Shown in pieces: positions 53,681 through 64,000 of a stretch of DNA of 64,000 nucleotides. Below the pieces are notes generated by a model. It was not told the DNA's origin, ran no database searches, and saw only the letters and a list, made by a program, of their open reading frames with translations. The stretch comes from Astrothelium macrocarpum (taxonomy: Eukaryota; Ascomycota; Dothideomycetes; Trypetheliales; Trypetheliaceae): NCBI GenBank assembly GCA_021030915.1, contig JAGEMR010000008.1, positions 62,001 to 126,000 on the forward strand, written 5' to 3'. The stretch's first letter is position 1. The number at the start of each line of letters is the position of its first letter. The position numbers were made by a program, and so were the translations under genes.

Positions 53681-55447
53681 ATGTCTGTCTCAACTACATA
53701 CCCTGTCATTATTGTTGGTGGAGGCCCTGTTGGCCTCAGTGCTTCCGTCCTACTTTCCCTCCGTGGCATCGATCATGTTCTCTTCGAGCAACATGCAGGA
53801 ACATCGATTCATCCGAAATCAGTTGGAATCAACCAGCGTACGACCGAGATTTTTCGCGTCATGGGCGTCGAAGACGAGATAGCTCGCCAAGCTGCTCCGC
53901 CTGAGAACGCGGTACGCACGGCGTGGTACACGAGCTTTGGAAAAAATGGAAAGGAGATTGTTAGTAGAGACTCGTGGGCAGGGGGCCAGTTCACGGAGGA
54001 ATTCGAGACGTTCAGTCCGTGCAAGTATTACCTCTTACCACAGATCCGCTCAGAGCCCATTTTAAAGCGGAGAGCGGTAGAGCTGAATCCAAACGGTGTC
54101 AAATATAGCGCTGAAGTCAAAGACGTCCGTAACGTGGGAGCGGGAGTGGAGGTCAAAGTTGTGTTTGACGGCCAAAGGGAAGAGACGTATACCTCGCGCT
54201 TCGTCCTCGTCGCAGACGGAGGAAGAACATTCACTGACCAGCTCGGCGTAAACTGGCTTGGCGAGCGCGACCTCTTCAACATGGTAACTGCCCATTTCCG
54301 CTCTCCACTACGTGCTCTCCACCCTGACCCGCGGAACTTTCTTACGTGGTTCACTAACCCTGAAATGGGAGGAAGCACACGGACCGGGTTTCTCTATCAG
54401 ATCGGACCTTGGCCATCAACCTTAGAGACGGATGAGTGGGTGTTTGTGTGTGGAATTACAGGAGCGGATCCCGAGCGTTTTGATGAAGCGACGATGCTGA
54501 AAAGATTGCGCAAGACGCTGGATATCCCTGATCTGCCAGTTGAGATGCTGAGCTTCAGCCATTGGAAGGTCAATTGCTTATATGCTGAGCGGTGGCGCAT
54601 CGGCCGCATCTTTCTAGTAGGTGATGCGGCCCATCTCGTTCCACCTTGGGGTGCGCTTGGCATGAACAGTGGCGTGCAGGATGTGCAGAATCTGGTCTGG
54701 AAACTGGAACTTGCTCTCAAGGATGAAGCAAAGTATGATAAATTACTGGATACATACGAGAAGGAACGCTTGGAAGTTGGCCGTCGAGTTGGATTGACAA
54801 GCATACACAACATGCGAAGTCACAACAATATCATTGACAAGGCGCTTGGAATCAGCGTGACACAGTCTGTGGAGCAGAACAAGAAGGCTGCAGCCGAGTT
54901 TTTCGATCCTAAACATCCTAACTACTTGACGAAACGAGCGGTCATTGACCAGGCCCAAAAAACGATGGACATTGAGTTCAAGGCGCCGGGGCCCGAGGTC
55001 GGCTGGTTCTATCCTTCTGCTGATATCAACGGTGAAGGAGGCGATGATCATGGCGGTCAACAGCTCCCGGACGGCTCGTTGTGTTCGCAGTTCTACTTTC
55101 AATCCACCATTCCAGGACACCATTTACCTCATGTTTGGCTGACTAAGGATGGCCGAAGAATTGCCATTCGTGACTTGGTGCCCATCAGCAGATTGGTGCT
55201 GTTTGTCGAGAATGCAGTTCCTAAAGATATCTATGATGACCGGGTTTGTGTTGAAGTGATTGGTGTCGATGGGTGGGAAGACGTGGATGGCGCTTGGAAG
55301 AGTATTTGCGGTGTGCCATCAAGTGGAGGCGTGTTGGTTCGATCGGATAGTATCGTGGCCTGGCGGGGTGACCTATCACCATTTTCTTCTCAAGATTGGA
55401 AAACTTTGGTTGACAAAATTTTGTGCTGTGAACAGGCCGTGTCTTGA
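53681..55447 (+). CDS. FAD-dependent aromatic monooxygenase (phenol hydroxylase/PheA-TfdB family)
   Basis: Intronless, 588 residues from ATG 53681 ('MSVSTTYP'). N-terminal dinucleotide fold 'VIIVGGGPVGLSASVLLSLR', then 'HPKSVGINQRTTEIFRVMGV', the DG motif 'VADGGRT', and the GD motif 'LVGDAAHLVPPWGALGMNSG', all three diagnostic of class A flavoprotein hydroxylases. The C-terminal ~120 residues fit the thioredoxin-like domain of the phenol hydroxylase group ('LVLFVENAVPKD'). Substrate is probably a phenol or other activated aromatic; NAD(P)H is the donor. No catabolic or polyketide partners were recognised beside it. Confidence 0.9.
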   Translation: MSVSTTYPVIIVGGGPVGLSASVLLSLRGIDHVLFEQHAGTSIHPKSVGINQRTTEIFRVMGVEDEIARQAAPPENAVRTAWYTSFGKNGKEIVSRDSWAGGQFTEEFETFSPCKYYLLPQIRSEPILKRRAVELNPNGVKYSAEVKDVRNVGAGVEVKVVFDGQREETYTSRFVLVADGGRTFTDQLGVNWLGERDLFNMVTAHFRSPLRALHPDPRNFLTWFTNPEMGGSTRTGFLYQIGPWPSTLETDEWVFVCGITGADPERFDEATMLKRLRKTLDIPDLPVEMLSFSHWKVNCLYAERWRIGRIFLVGDAAHLVPPWGALGMNSGVQDVQNLVWKLELALKDEAKYDKLLDTYEKERLEVGRRVGLTSIHNMRSHNNIIDKALGISVTQSVEQNKKAAAEFFDPKHPNYLTKRAVIDQAQKTMDIEFKAPGPEVGWFYPSADINGEGGDDHGGQQLPDGSLCSQFYFQSTIPGHHLPHVWLTKDGRRIAIRDLVPISRLVLFVENAVPKDIYDDRVCVEVIGVDGWEDVDGAWKSICGVPSSGGVLVRSDSIVAWRGDLSPFSSQDWKTLVDKILCCEQAVS

Positions 55448-55525
55448 GAAGAAAGTATGGAGATTGAATAATGGCGGCCAAAGACGGACAATAAAATTCC
55501 TTTAAGAGCCAAAAGTACGAGGCTT

Positions 55526-56194
55526 CTAAAAAAACAGCCAAATCAATGGCGACGGTGAGTCCAAGATTGTCCACGGCCTCTGCTCCAGCGAATCTTGTCT
55601 AATCCTACTGCGACTATCATGGGGCACTTTCAAAGTGTCTTTATCTGCGCCCTGGCTTTTCGGGCGATCAGAGCTGCCGCACAAGTACTTCTCCCGCTTA
55701 TACTCAACTCGTAGCCGGAACGAGTAGACTCCCATTCGTTCATCTTCTCCTTCATCCATAGAAGAACAGAGTATTTCTTCGGTCACTTCACCTTTCCACT
55801 TCCGGGTGTTAATGGCGTGCCGCTTGAAGCCGTCATTCAACCCTGTATCAGTGCTCTCGGATGGTGGTGTTATTAGAATTGAGGGGATTTCAGGAGAATT
55901 CAGAGGTTCGTTGTCAGCAGGCAAGGAGTTGCGTTCCAACCCGACCTCTCCAGAAGGATTGATTTCGGGGACAATGTTGCTTGACATATGAGGACGTGTT
56001 GTGTGTAAAGACTTTTCTTGACTGCACACATTACTGCGGCGATGAATCCTTTCTTTCTGACCTTTGAATTTTTGCCAGCATTTTCGGGTGAAGGAAAGAA
56101 GCCTCATTGCAAAGCCCACTCCCTTTGGACGTGCCGCTTTTCCTTCTGGACGTACTTCTGAGGTCAAATATTCACTATAATGAAGGGGCTCCAT
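55526..56194 (-). CDS. Hypothetical protein, polar and partly disordered
   Basis: Open frame to 56332; I prefer the internal ATG at 56194 ('MEPLHYSEYLTSEVRPEGKA', 222 residues) because the upstream 46 codons are unlike the rest. Basic N-terminal third ('RLLSFTRKCWQKFKGQKERI'), a Pro/Ser-rich middle ('LNSPEIPSILITPPSES') and a more ordered 'GVYSFRLRVEYKREKY'. No family recognised. Introns may be unrecognised. Confidence 0.45.
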   Translation of the reverse strand: MEPLHYSEYLTSEVRPEGKAARPKGVGFAMRLLSFTRKCWQKFKGQKERIHRRSNVCSQEKSLHTTRPHMSSNIVPEINPSGEVGLERNSLPADNEPLNSPEIPSILITPPSESTDTGLNDGFKRHAINTRKWKGEVTEEILCSSMDEGEDERMGVYSFRLRVEYKREKYLCGSSDRPKSQGADKDTLKVPHDSRSRIRQDSLEQRPWTILDSPSPLIWLFF

Positions 56195-57661
56195 TGTAAA
56201 CGGTAAGACGAACACCAAGAGAGTGGAAGATTTCGCTGGGAAAAGGACAGAACAATTGCAAGCCGAACGTTCTGCTGATTCCATGCGGACATGTTCAGCA
56301 ATAAAAAGTCCAAAACGTAAGCTGGGCATCATCTAAAGCTTTCTCGCCTTTAGTGTTGGGATTCGGCCTAAGAGTTGAAAAGATCTATGAGTACCACAAT
56401 ATGCTGGGTGACGTACTAAACCTATCTCGGCTTACCTGAATGCAGCAGTCTATGTCGTATTCACAGACAGCAGTGAATTTCTTCCATGGATCGTGGGATA
56501 CTTGACCTGTGGTTTTGTTCTAAGTCTCTCTATTCGTGTTCGAGCAAAATGGCTTCGTTCAGCACATTCATTTAATGACTACACAAAGTATGATGTTGGC
56601 CAGCTTCTGAGAACATCATCTGCAGTCTGATTATCTGTCACATCACCAATATGCGTAATTTCCAAACTCATCCCAGGGTGGGTCTGTCTGAAATGGAGAG
56701 AATGCTATGCTTAGAGGTTAAGTCCCGGAACTTTCGTGGGTACCGGCTTAAACTTAGAGCAGGCTTCCTAGGGAATTGAATGGAAGGAATGTCCGAGCCA
56801 TGGCCATAAGGCAGGCATCGATGGACAGAAGATGTGTTGGGAAAGGTCTACCGAGACTTTGAGGATGCAAGGTTCGGGTATACCGATTCTTGGCTACTTT
56901 TAACACACTGTATGAAGCGTGAGCTGACAAGTTGCGTAGGATCATTAGCATCAACATTAGTTGAATAAGGGGAATCCGGATATCCAGACCGTAAGGACCG
57001 ACTCCAGAGACTGCATTACCAAATCTGGTTACGCGCTTCTTGAAATACATAGAAATCGAAGAAGGATAGGGCCTAGGGTACCAATTTCAGTAGTTGCTGC
57101 CTCATTCTAGGGGCCAAAGACGGTACTCACTATCGTACGTACAAGGAACCTTCGGAGGGTAAAACAAAGTCCATGACACCATCTCACACTGGACTTCCGG
57201 AAGGCCCCGAAGCTGACCGGGTTGAGATCGAAAATACATCTGGCTCTTTTGCCATTATGGCCGAAATTGGGATAGGCCCAGCTAAACAGTCATTACGGTA
57301 CTCATCTGCGGCGTATCCACCATTACCTGGTTATAGGCAAAACCTGGATCCTGCCCTGATTTTCGTTAGATTGTGGCCTGCGTAATCCAACAATGTCCCC
57401 GATGGGTTCCTCGAAAGGTTCCGAAAAAGATCACTCCAAATTTTCCTCACAAAGTTCCCAAATAGGCTCCTCTAAATGGTATAAAAAGCGTACAATGTCC
57501 AGAACTGCAACGTAAGGAATTGTCTCTCCTCTCATGCTCAGTTGCTGATTCCATATCTCAGCTAAGCTGTGCAAACAACACTAACGTACTATTATACCAG
57601 CTCAGTACCTATCATCTTTCTTGACAAAACTGTCTCTAGACTTCTCCCATCCATTTTCAAG
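56195..57661. other. Intergenic, 1.5 kb
   Basis: Short ORFs only; no recognisable gene. Confidence 0.4.
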
Positions 57662-58564
57662 ATGCCAATTCCTATCCTTCCTAACGACACCGATCATCAA
57701 GCCGATGTTGGCAATAGTGCTGCCGTTGCAAACACATCCCGCAACACTGATGGCCAATCTCAAGGACCTGTGCGAGCTCTTCGGAGGAGCAATCGCATTT
57801 ATAACGAAGCGGAAGTCCTTCGTACCGCTTTTCGTGAACAGGAACCTATTCATGGCGACTGTCTTGCTGTACTTCATGCTATAAGAGCCCCTTCAGAGTC
57901 CTTTTCTTCTGATCTTGACGGAGAAACCCTAAATGCGGACGACGAAGACAATGATGCGGACACAAGTAGCCTTTCATGGGATGATACGGACACAACCGTC
58001 ATCGACACGCCGCCAGCAAGCGAGTCGTCTGCTCTTGACGAAGAAAGCATTGTTGCTGACAACGAAGCCAACGAGGCGGATGCGGGCAGTCTCTCGTCGG
58101 ACGATGCGGACGAAAACATCATACATGCGCAGCCCGCAAGCGAGTCGTCGGAAGACAGAGTTGACATTACTCGTCATGCCCGGGTGGAGGCTCTCATTTT
58201 TGCTGGCAATGTCAACCGTGCTACTACGGATGAGAATGATCAAGACGTAGAACGGTACTTTGGAGAGTCAGAACGGGATTCTTCGAGCTCTGATTCGGAC
58301 AATTCGGAAGGAAGGGTGTCCACTTACAACCATGTCCAACTTCGAAACATCTCCAGTCATCCCAGCTGGCCGGTTGGACTTCGTGTGTGTAATTACCTCA
58401 GGGTCGCCGTTCTCGACGTGGCTGAAGAGATAGGATTTGCAGGTTTGTCAGACTATGCTGTGGACGAATGCGTGGTTATCGTCTTTTCAGGGCTCCTCAT
58501 AGGCACTCTGGCTATCGTAGTGGCCATGACGAACAAGTTGCTCGAATCTCTCATCGATGGCTGA
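57662..58564 (+). CDS. Acidic Ser/Asp-rich protein with internal repeats and C-terminal membrane anchor
   Basis: 300 residues from ATG 57662 (an upstream ATG at 57569 is possible). Residues ~90-185 hold repeats built as a 'PASES'-type start, an acidic 'LDEESIVADNEANEADAG' or 'LDGETLNADDEDNDADTS' stretch, then 'SLSSDDADENII' or 'SLSWDDTDTTVI'; there are two full copies and one partial. A further acidic serine run follows ('SERDSSSSDSDNSEG'). Near the C-terminus 'CVVIVFSGLLIGTLAIVVAM' is a clear membrane helix. Lineage-specific; function unknown. Tail-anchored topology is inferred. Confidence 0.55.
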   Translation: MPIPILPNDTDHQADVGNSAAVANTSRNTDGQSQGPVRALRRSNRIYNEAEVLRTAFREQEPIHGDCLAVLHAIRAPSESFSSDLDGETLNADDEDNDADTSSLSWDDTDTTVIDTPPASESSALDEESIVADNEANEADAGSLSSDDADENIIHAQPASESSEDRVDITRHARVEALIFAGNVNRATTDENDQDVERYFGESERDSSSSDSDNSEGRVSTYNHVQLRNISSHPSWPVGLRVCNYLRVAVLDVAEEIGFAGLSDYAVDECVVIVFSGLLIGTLAIVVAMTNKLLESLIDG

Positions 58565-58617
58565 AGAGGCCACATACGGAATCGGAATCCACTCAATCGA
58601 AATCGGTCCCCAAGTGC

Positions 58618-58782
58618 ATGGCCAATATTGCTGCCCATCGCCAATACAATAAATATATATTGGCATTCATCACTATTATAGCATCATTAGCAATGCAGCC
58701 TACCACTGTCACTGGACGTTTTAGGCAGCTTGCTACTGTCCGGCCACCCCCAGACAGTTACTTGGGGCCATATCTTCGATAA
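58618..58782 (+). CDS. Short ORF with signal-anchor-like segment
   Basis: 54 codons: 'MANIAAHRQYNKYILAFITI', 'IASLAMQPTTVTGRF', then a Pro-rich end. A secretion signal or membrane anchor. May be the 5' exon of the frame at 58730-59161, but no convincing splice was found. Confidence 0.3.
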   Translation: MANIAAHRQYNKYILAFITIIASLAMQPTTVTGRFRQLATVRPPPDSYLGPYLR

Positions 58783-59161
58783 TTCGCCACGCATCACAAC
58801 CCGCCTGCAACATGGGTTACAACGTCCACGCATAACAAGACTGCAACAACAAAATCCGACCGCAGAAGTCGCTGCAATCAATCAAGAAGTAGAAATGCCT
58901 TCGATCCCTGAAGTCAGAAACTACTATACAAAGGCCAAATTTGGAGATGGTCGCAAAGACTTTGCCGGACGGAAGTATGAAGTGGACAGGGTCTTATTGG
59001 ACGATGCGGCAACCCTAGAACTCATCAACCACCTCATCGCTGAGCCGTCAAGAAGGAGCAACGGTAAAGTCCTCCGAACCCACGGTCGTCCCCTGAGCTT
59101 GAACTTGACGGACGAGATCATAGGAGTGGACACACGTACAAGAAAAAGCGAGGCACTTTGA
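58730..59161 (+). CDS. Hypothetical protein fragment
   Basis: 143 codons; coding-like from about 58830: 'LQQQNPTAEVAAINQEVEMP', 'NYYTKAKFGDGRKDFAGRKY', 'VDRVLLDDAATLELINHLIA', 'GRPLSLNLTDEIIGVDTRTR'. Family unknown; the true start and any link to 58618-58782 are unresolved. Confidence 0.4.
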   Translation: MLLSGHPQTVTWGHIFDNSPRITTRLQHGLQRPRITRLQQQNPTAEVAAINQEVEMPSIPEVRNYYTKAKFGDGRKDFAGRKYEVDRVLLDDAATLELINHLIAEPSRRSNGKVLRTHGRPLSLNLTDEIIGVDTRTRKSEAL

Positions 59162-59799
59162 GAAGATAAAAACCCGTTCCGGGCACCGCCGCGAGATAAT
59201 GCTGTGACAAACGCGACCCAGAGGAGTTCAATACCAGCCTGACGAGGGGCCCCTGAACGTCTTGGAAAGACCCTAGACACCCGAAGGCGTATGGTCTGAA
59301 CTCGAGGAAGGCATAGCCAGAAATTACTTCCGGGTTGAAACGTTCCATCCGAGCTATTGCGTAAAAAACATGCTGGGTGAAGAGCACTCGGACACACTTG
59401 GAAGTAACTTCCGGCTAGCACGTTCTCTATTCCACCTGGGGGCAGCAAGCTGAAATTTGACTGGTTTCAGATTGTACATTTGGAAAGAACATCAACTTGG
59501 CATGGGGCTTTTCCTGTCATTCGAACAAGCCTCGTGCTTTTTGTGCTTTGAATAACTCGGGCTTCCCTCATTGATATTTCCCACCTTCGTGTTTCGCTTG
59601 GTTTTTTAGAGTGCTCCCCTGTCTGACATGGACCTGGATAAAGGGAATGGGTTACGTGGTAATGGGTTGATCAACCGGATGGGGATTTTTCGGTTGTGAC
59701 ACGAAATTCTATTGACAGCGCTATCATGCATTAGCACGCCTAAATAGTCTTAGAATTCATGATCTTGGAAAAGTCCAAATCACTTTCATAAACTCATTA
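59162..59799. other. Convergent intergenic spacer
   Basis: 3' flanks of the hypothetical ORF and ALE1. Nothing recognised. Confidence 0.45.
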
Positions 59800-61701
59800 T
59801 CATTCCCTTTTAATCCCGAGCTTATCCTCCACTACCTTCCTGACGTCCTCCCTGATTCGCACGTTGTCTTCAATTGTCTTTTTTAAGTCATTCGTAACTG
59901 GTTGGCCTTCCTGCTTTTTTGCCTCAAGCTCTTGCCTGATTTCCTCTATAGCCTCGGCCACTTCTTTCTCCGGGTCATTGGGCAATCCGAGCAGCGGTTC
60001 TCCATTCTGGCTATGAACTTTTGCCAGCGTAGGCCTCGTACTACGCTTCTTGATCTCCTTCTGAAGATACGATTTGCCGGGTGACGCAAGGAAGCCGAAA
60101 CACGCGACAACGCCTATTATGCAGTAGAAATAAACGCGAGCCCAGACTTTGAAGCTATACTCCAAAGAAAGGAGTATGAATGGCGCTGTTGTAAAGGCAA
60201 AAGCAGTCTGCGTTACGAACCAAGAGAAGATGTCATAGTAGCGTTTTGTCGGTTTAGGCCGAGAACCATCAGGCGTCATAAAAAAAGGTCGAAGCAGTCG
60301 ACGGCCGTCTAACAGTAGTTAGCAATCGTTCACTGGACAAAGAGTAAACACGAGTCGATACTTTTGGCAATAGTTTGCAGGAAACTCGCAAGCATAAATG
60401 TCATGTAATATCCAGGCTCAAAGCCGTGCCAAAAGGCGCTGGTCATGAACGTTGCCATGCTTGCGCGGAATCCGGGCTTCTTGCCCTTTGGCGTGACTCG
60501 GAGATAGATGTAGTTGCGAAGCCACTGGTTAGTATTGATATTCCAATTTCCCAGGAACGCATATGAATTTTGCGCAAGTTCAACACCGAGTGGTCGGATA
60601 TTGGTAAGACGACCCCAATCAGCCTTGCCCGTCTTTGGATCAACACCTTTATAGCCAATTCCAGACAGAATACAAGCTCCTTCTGTCAGAGACCATACGC
60701 CATAGTACTTTGTGCGGGTAGTGATACCAAACATTTGAAGGAACCATACACGACGAAGAAATCCATAGGACATAAACCTATCACCGGTCAAAAACTCCGT
60801 TGTATACTGCGAGGATATCTGGAGGTATATCAAGATCCAAGCCAATCCTTGTGCGGCTTTCCACATTGCAGGAGTACCACTTCGAGGTATACGTCGTTTT
60901 CCTCGTGTAGGAGGAGCTTTGCTTTTGTCGAAGCCCTCTGGAAGATCAAACATGGAAGTCTCGATCCAGCGTCGGTAATCCACAAAGTCAAACGCAGGTC
61001 CAGCAAGCAATGATGGAAAGAAGAATACAAAACTCGTGTAGTCAAGAAGGCTGGGAAGTTTGCGAAGTCTTCTTTCTCTCTGATAGTCGGAAAGTTCGCT
61101 ATCGGGATACTTGCCATCATGGATATTCCATGCAAAGGCAGACAATTTCATGATGTTGACCATTTGCGCTCCCGTGATGTCGATGAGACCGGGATCTGCC
61201 ACAATTTGTCGATGGATGTGGTTGATAGACATGTGGCCCATGAGAAAAATGAATGCGATCCATGGCATGAATGGTCCCTCGATATAGGCTGAGATGGCAA
61301 GCGTAGCGACAGCATCAATCAGAAGCGTGCGAATGCCACCCCATAGGTCAAAAAGGCCGACAAGATAGAAGAGTGAAACGCTATTGATATGAGCAAGGGT
61401 TTCGATTAAGCGGACAAGCATACGAACGCTATATTGAACGCATTCTTAGCCCATGGCTTAGAATCAGGTATTCTCTTCAATACTGCAGCAAGAGGATAGG
61501 ATAGGACAAAGGTAAACAGGAGTTTAACTACGCAGGGTCAGATGAAGTTATTTCTCTACATTGAACAACGTACTTTCATCCGGAGATGCTCCCAGTTTCT
61601 CCGACGCGTAGACAAACGCTGATAGTCAGAGAGTTAGCATTCTATCCTTAATGAGATCTCGAACACGCAGTATTCATACGGGCATTGATATAGGGCAACA
61701 T
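59800..61701 (-). CDS. ALE1: Lysophospholipid acyltransferase, MBOAT family (Ale1/Lpt1)
   Basis: Five exons: 61680-61701, 61574-61618, 61428-61527, 60362-61380 and 59800-60308; introns of 61, 46, 47 and 53 bp; 564 residues. The small exons join to 'MLPYINAPFVYASEKLGASP', 'DEIKLLFTFVLSYPLAAVLK', as in known Ale1 proteins. Later blocks: 'PSLLDYTSFVFFFPSLLAGP', 'GNWNINTNQWLRNYIYLRVT' (conserved Asn region) and 'FMTSAFWHGFEPGYYMTFML', containing the catalytic MBOAT His. About ten membrane helices; the last exon ends in a long charged cytosolic coiled-coil-like tail. It reacylates lysophospholipids with acyl-CoA at the ER (Lands cycle). One donor is weak (GTTCGT). Confidence 0.93.
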
Positions 61702-62027
61702 GTTGACAAGCAGACTTTTGCATTCAATGTCATAGGAACCGCGCACTGGCTGAAAACCCTACAGCACGCGGGGGAGCGCTTGAAGTATATAGCACAGGTC
61801 CTCAGCGGTCAGCTGCCTGAAGTCATATTCATGGTGTAACAAGCCACATTTCAGGCGTCTTCAGAGGATGCTCTGGCGCGTGCAGAAGGAATGGCGCGCG
61901 ATGAGGTCACGCCGCGCTTTCCCAGTCTCGGCGCGTCCATTTCTCCATCATCCGATCATTTCACTCGCCATCCTGCCTGTGCCTGCATCTTACGAGTTTC
62001 AGGTCGTGAGGCCTTTGCAGCTTCAAA
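61702..62027. promoter_or_regulatory. Divergent promoter ALE1 / CWC27
   Basis: 326 bp between the start codons (61701 minus, 62028 plus). Confidence 0.55.
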
Positions 62028-63659
62028 ATGAGTGCTCTCTACAATCTCGAACCTCAGCCAACCGCCAAAGTCATCTTAACAACCACCGCTGGCGACATAC
62101 TTCTCGAATTGTTCGCCAAACAAATACCTCTGGCCTCCCGTAATTTCCTTCAGCTCTGTCTCGATGGCTACTACAATGGAACCGTATTCCACCGACTTGT
62201 CCCGGGTTTTGTTATTCAAGGCGGTGACCCCACGGGAACTGGCGCAGGTGGAGAAAGCAGCTACGATGGTGAACCATTTGCAGACGAGTTCCACAGTCGA
62301 TTGAAATTCAATCGAAGAGGGCTATTAGGCATGGCAAATACGGGAAAGAAGAACGACAACGGGAGTCAGTTTTTCTTGGCCCTAGACAAGACGGAAGAGC
62401 TTCAGGGAAAGAATACCATGTTCGGCCGTGTGGTTGGAGATACTATCTTTAACCTGATGAAAATGGGAGATGCAGAGCTAGCAGAAGAGGGGGGAGACAG
62501 GCCGCTCTATCCAACGAAGATCACAGGGGCTGAGGTTTTGGTGAATCCTTTTGAGGACATGGTAAAGAGAGTGCAGACGGCTCAACGGACGACAGAAAAA
62601 TCAGAAAAGAAAAAGCCAAAGAAGAAGGCTGCCAAAAATATGCTCAGTTTTGGGGCAGATGACATGGATGATAACGAGACGAAGCCGGTTGCCAAGAAGC
62701 CCAAGTTCAATCCGAAACTGGTCAATGGAAATAATGAAGACGTTGGAAAAAATATTTCCACGCCCAATACAGTACAGCCGGAAAAGGCCAGTACAAAGCC
62801 TTCAAGACGCCCAATATCTCCATCGCCACCTCCGAAGAATCCGTCTCAGCCTTCAACTTCTGCGAATCCCAAAGCCGGTTCAAAGAGCGTAGCTCCCATG
62901 TTGAACCGATCATCTCGGTCTCCTTCCACATCCAGCTCGTCCGAGCCAGAGCAGGTCTCTGCCATGTCTGATTTACTGTCCAAAACCAACGCGCAGATTG
63001 CCGAATTAAAGTCATCTATGAAACGTAACGTCAATGGGACAGCCGTAGAACAGGTCAAACCCAAAACCGCACTTGAAGCCATGATCCCCGCAACAGCAAC
63101 ACGCGGTCGAAAGCGAAAACACGGTGGTGTAGTCTCCAATAGTTCGGCAGTAATACGAGAAGAAAGACAAGCGTTGCATGCTTTTAATGCCTTCAAGCAC
63201 ATGCTAGAGGTGCCTGGCCTGGAGGCATCTGTGTCGAGATCTTCACATGACGATGATAAGGATATTACAGACATGAATGAAGAGACCAAGCCTTCAGATT
63301 CTACAAATGGCGCCAATACAGTAGCAGACGATGAAGAAGCAAATCTTTGCGACCTTCACTTCATCGTCAATTGCCAGTCTTGCTCGAAATGGAACGATCC
63401 CTCTGCCAATATTGAAGAGGAAGATTTTGCGAGAGGCGGTGCAGAATGGATGAATCATAGCCTCAGTTTCGCCAAGGACAGATTAGGCAAAGATTTGGAG
63501 TGGAAACGGAAGAATGAGGAAGAGTTAGTCGTCATTGATCCACGGGCAAAGGAGAAAGGCCTCAAAGAAGGAAGACGAGAGAAGGATAAGGAGCGGGGTG
63601 CGTGGAGCAAAGGAGCAGGTAGAGATAGGGAAAGAGAAAGGGAGAGAACAAAAAGATGA
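62028..63659 (+). CDS. CWC27: Spliceosomal cyclophilin-type protein Cwc27
   Basis: Intronless, 543 residues. Residues 1-~175 are a cyclophilin domain: 'AKVILTTTAGDILLELFAKQ', 'YYNGTVFHRLVPGFVIQGGD', 'GEPFADEFHSRLKFNRRGLL', 'GMANTGKKNDNGSQFFLALD'. At the position where active cyclophilins have Trp (before 'LDGKH.VFG') this protein has Glu ('EELQGKNTMFG'), the known Cwc27 feature that goes with lost cyclosporin binding and isomerase activity. The remaining two thirds are Lys/Glu/Ser-rich; near residues 440-455 'CDLHFIVNCQSC' is a conserved block of fungal Cwc27. The C-terminus is a charged Arg/Glu repeat. It joins the Bact spliceosome. Confidence 0.94.
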   Translation: MSALYNLEPQPTAKVILTTTAGDILLELFAKQIPLASRNFLQLCLDGYYNGTVFHRLVPGFVIQGGDPTGTGAGGESSYDGEPFADEFHSRLKFNRRGLLGMANTGKKNDNGSQFFLALDKTEELQGKNTMFGRVVGDTIFNLMKMGDAELAEEGGDRPLYPTKITGAEVLVNPFEDMVKRVQTAQRTTEKSEKKKPKKKAAKNMLSFGADDMDDNETKPVAKKPKFNPKLVNGNNEDVGKNISTPNTVQPEKASTKPSRRPISPSPPPKNPSQPSTSANPKAGSKSVAPMLNRSSRSPSTSSSSEPEQVSAMSDLLSKTNAQIAELKSSMKRNVNGTAVEQVKPKTALEAMIPATATRGRKRKHGGVVSNSSAVIREERQALHAFNAFKHMLEVPGLEASVSRSSHDDDKDITDMNEETKPSDSTNGANTVADDEEANLCDLHFIVNCQSCSKWNDPSANIEEEDFARGGAEWMNHSLSFAKDRLGKDLEWKRKNEEELVVIDPRAKEKGLKEGRREKDKERGAWSKGAGRDRERERERTKR

Positions 63660-64000
63660 TGACAATACCCCATGAGCTGTATCAACAAATCAAAATCAAT
63701 GGTAAAATCAAAAAATGAAATATTTGCACAGAGAGGAAACTTTCTTTTCGCATTATGATTAATTAGAATCGAATAACTACCATGCCATCCCCCATTATCA
63801 TTCGTATCGCATTCCGAAAGCCGACTCCTCTCAACTAGCCACTCATGGGCCAGGACACGTAGGAAATCCTCGATCTATCAAGAGACAGAAGAGGTAGCGT
63901 CCGAGAGGGTTCATCAAATATCATTCCCATCACCTCAGCAGAGAAAATTAGAAAGAAAATCAACTGCAACCTCCACTGAAATCCCCACTTCAAATACCAA
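63660..64000. other. 3' flank of CWC27 to window end
   Basis: AT-leaning sequence, no gene recognised before the window edge. Confidence 0.5.

Overview
The window is nuclear DNA of a filamentous ascomycete (Pezizomycotina). Genes are broken by many short GT-AG introns of about 45-140 bp. It encodes a fungal-type transcription factor C-terminus, a HET-domain WD40 protein and a fungal-specific large protein. C-to-T nonsense changes and one AT-rich dead transposon look like repeat-induced point mutation (RIP). No tRNA, rRNA or CRISPR array was recognised. Exon limits were worked out by hand from reading frame, splice sites and family resemblance; no database was searched.

Layout. 0-6.1 kb: 3' part of a fungal transcription factor, TIM8, ribosomal protein uL23 (L25), the BMT2-type 25S rRNA methyltransferase and cofilin. 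6.6-20 kb is an accessory stretch: a 2.15-kb pogo/Fot1-like element with 51-bp terminal inverted repeats, gene remnants, a HET-WD40 gene without a NACHT domain, a large fungal-specific gene with two in-frame stops, then a secreted repeat protein punctuated by Kex2-type Lys-Arg sites (19.2-20.1 kb). 21-29.7 kb: a cation/proton antiporter, HSP60 with a heat-shock-element-like promoter motif, and a Myb-like nuclear protein. 29.7-42.8 kb is gene-poor, with decayed fragments and a 109-bp inverted repeat pair. 42.8-64 kb is gene-dense: a small NAD(P)-binding protein, a homoserine kinase fused to AIR synthetase, a stand-alone GAR synthetase, CENP-A, derlin, S1/P1 nuclease, a flavin monooxygenase, two or three lineage-specific ORFs, the MBOAT acyltransferase ALE1 and CWC27.

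Main discoveries. (1) Fungi normally carry GAR synthetase and AIR synthetase on one polypeptide (yeast Ade5,7). Here they are split. GAR synthetase stands alone on the + strand, and the AIR synthetase domain continues in one uninterrupted reading frame from the C-terminus of homoserine kinase (Thr1) on the - strand, the two genes being divergent around a 538-bp promoter region. A single inversion of an ancestral divergent THR1/GARS segment, broken at the THR1 3' end and at the GARS/AIRS linker, would produce both changes at once. (2) The 312-residue secreted protein has seven Lys-Arg-terminated units, each with an acidic head and a Lys/His-rich tail, and looks like the precursor of a family of processed peptides. 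No UstY-type or other tailoring gene was recognised near it.
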